Shown: positions 7,005 through 7,492 of the stretch, in pieces
Position numbering within the stretch: the stretch's first letter is position 1
Layout: each line of letters begins with the position of its first letter
Assembly: GCA_012513395.1 (NCBI GenBank)
Contig: JAAZCH010000196.1
Span: 1-7,492 of the forward strand
DNA length: 7,492 bases
Origin: Tissierellia bacterium
GTDB lineage: Bacteria; Bacillota_A; Clostridia; Tissierellales; Peptoniphilaceae
Direction: 5' to 3'
Translations under genes and position numbers: made by a program
Notes under the pieces: model-generated
Database searches by the model: none
The model's input: the letters and a program-made list of their open reading frames with translations, nothing else
Told to the model about the DNA's origin: nothing

Positions 7005-7492
7005 TCATTCAATTCCTTCCAGTATTAGAAGAATCTTATCTAATTTTTCTACTATACGTTTTTGTTCTGCTAATGGTGGAAGAGAAATGAATGCATCTTT
7101 AATAAACTTGTAATGTCTACCATAGTTCTGCGTTATTAAGTCAACAATTAATAATTGAATTGAATAATATAAATATCTTCCAGAAATTTCAAAGGGACAC
7201 AGAATCCTTGTACCATCTGCCCCAATTATAAAATCAAAATCAATATATTTTAATGTTTTACTATGGTCACCGAAAACTATTAACTCACCTGGATTTTCTA
7301 AAATTTTATCTTTGTCATTTGAATAGCCTTCAATTAAACTTTGAGATTGACTAATTACTGGTATCTCGCCTTTTTCTAATATATCTCTTTGCAAAATTTT
7401 GTTTTGCACACCGCCAACATTAAATGAAACTTCGCTCAATCTAACCCATTCCCAATTGTCTGGTATATCAAATGGCATTTCTTCTTCTGTTA
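7005..7492 (-). CDS. hsdS: Type I restriction enzyme specificity subunit HsdS, C-terminal part, 5' end outside window
   Basis: HsdS recognises the target sequence for the type I restriction-methylation complex (HsdR, HsdM, HsdS). The frame is open to the right edge: the codons before the Met at 7476-7478 read TEEE, giving TEEEMPFDIPDNWEWVRL, a stretch very typical of the start of an HsdS target-recognition domain. That Met is therefore internal. One recognition domain spans about residues 10-130 of the visible part, with the common ending NYGRHYKFIKDAFISLPP, followed by the conserved LAEQKRIVEKLDKIL helix that joins HsdS halves and contacts HsdM. The protein stops seven residues later. This is probably the second recognition domain of a normal two-domain subunit, but a half-length HsdS cannot be excluded. 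hsdM and hsdR are not in the window. It is likely the upstream member of the leftward operon. Confidence 0.9.
   Translation of the reverse strand, partial: TEEEMPFDIPDNWEWVRLSEVSFNVGGVQNKILQRDILEKGEIPVISQSQSLIEGYSNDKDKILENPGELIVFGDHSKTLKYIDFDFIIGADGTRILCPFEISGRYLYYSIQLLIVDLITQNYGRHYKFIKDAFISLPPLAEQKRIVEKLDKILLILEGIE

Overview
The window looks like accessory chromosomal DNA from a low-GC Firmicute. The first gene encodes a large surface protein with SdrD/Cna-B-type beta domains anchored by three SLH repeats. That architecture, the AT-rich codon use and the purine-rich ribosome-binding sites would suit an anaerobic coccus of the Tissierellia/Peptoniphilaceae kind. The genus is an inference and is not shown by the sequence.

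Layout. (1) Positions 1-3468, + strand: the C-terminal 1155 residues of the SLH-anchored surface protein. Its reading frame is open to the left edge, so its true start lies outside the window. (2) Positions 3498-3547: a long, near-perfect hairpin lying between convergent transcription units, probably a shared terminator. (3) Positions 3549-3991, - strand: no intact gene. There are two decayed reading frames, a GNAT-acetyltransferase-like C-terminal piece and a short unrecognised ORF whose start is disrupted. (4) Positions 3984-7492, - strand: a compact, very AT-rich block read right to left. It holds the 3' end of a type I restriction specificity gene (hsdS), a 643-residue ABC-type ATPase fused to a DUF4435/TOPRIM-like domain, a GIY-YIG nuclease-fold protein with a C-terminal DUF4357 domain, and an 89-residue one-pass membrane protein. 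Spacings are 80, 26 and 44 bases, so they probably form one operon.

How the genes may work together. The right-hand block reads as a defence locus. The ATPase-TOPRIM fusion has the domain order expected of a single-chain PARIS system (AriA ATPase plus AriB DUF4435 nuclease). PARIS is known to be triggered by phage anti-restriction proteins, so sitting directly behind a type I restriction specificity gene makes sense: the restriction system is a first barrier and the fusion guards against its inhibition. The GIY-YIG/DUF4357 protein and the small membrane protein may be further components. Their roles are not shown by the sequence. The block ends exactly where the acetyltransferase remnant begins, which suggests that its arrival or rearrangement truncated that gene.
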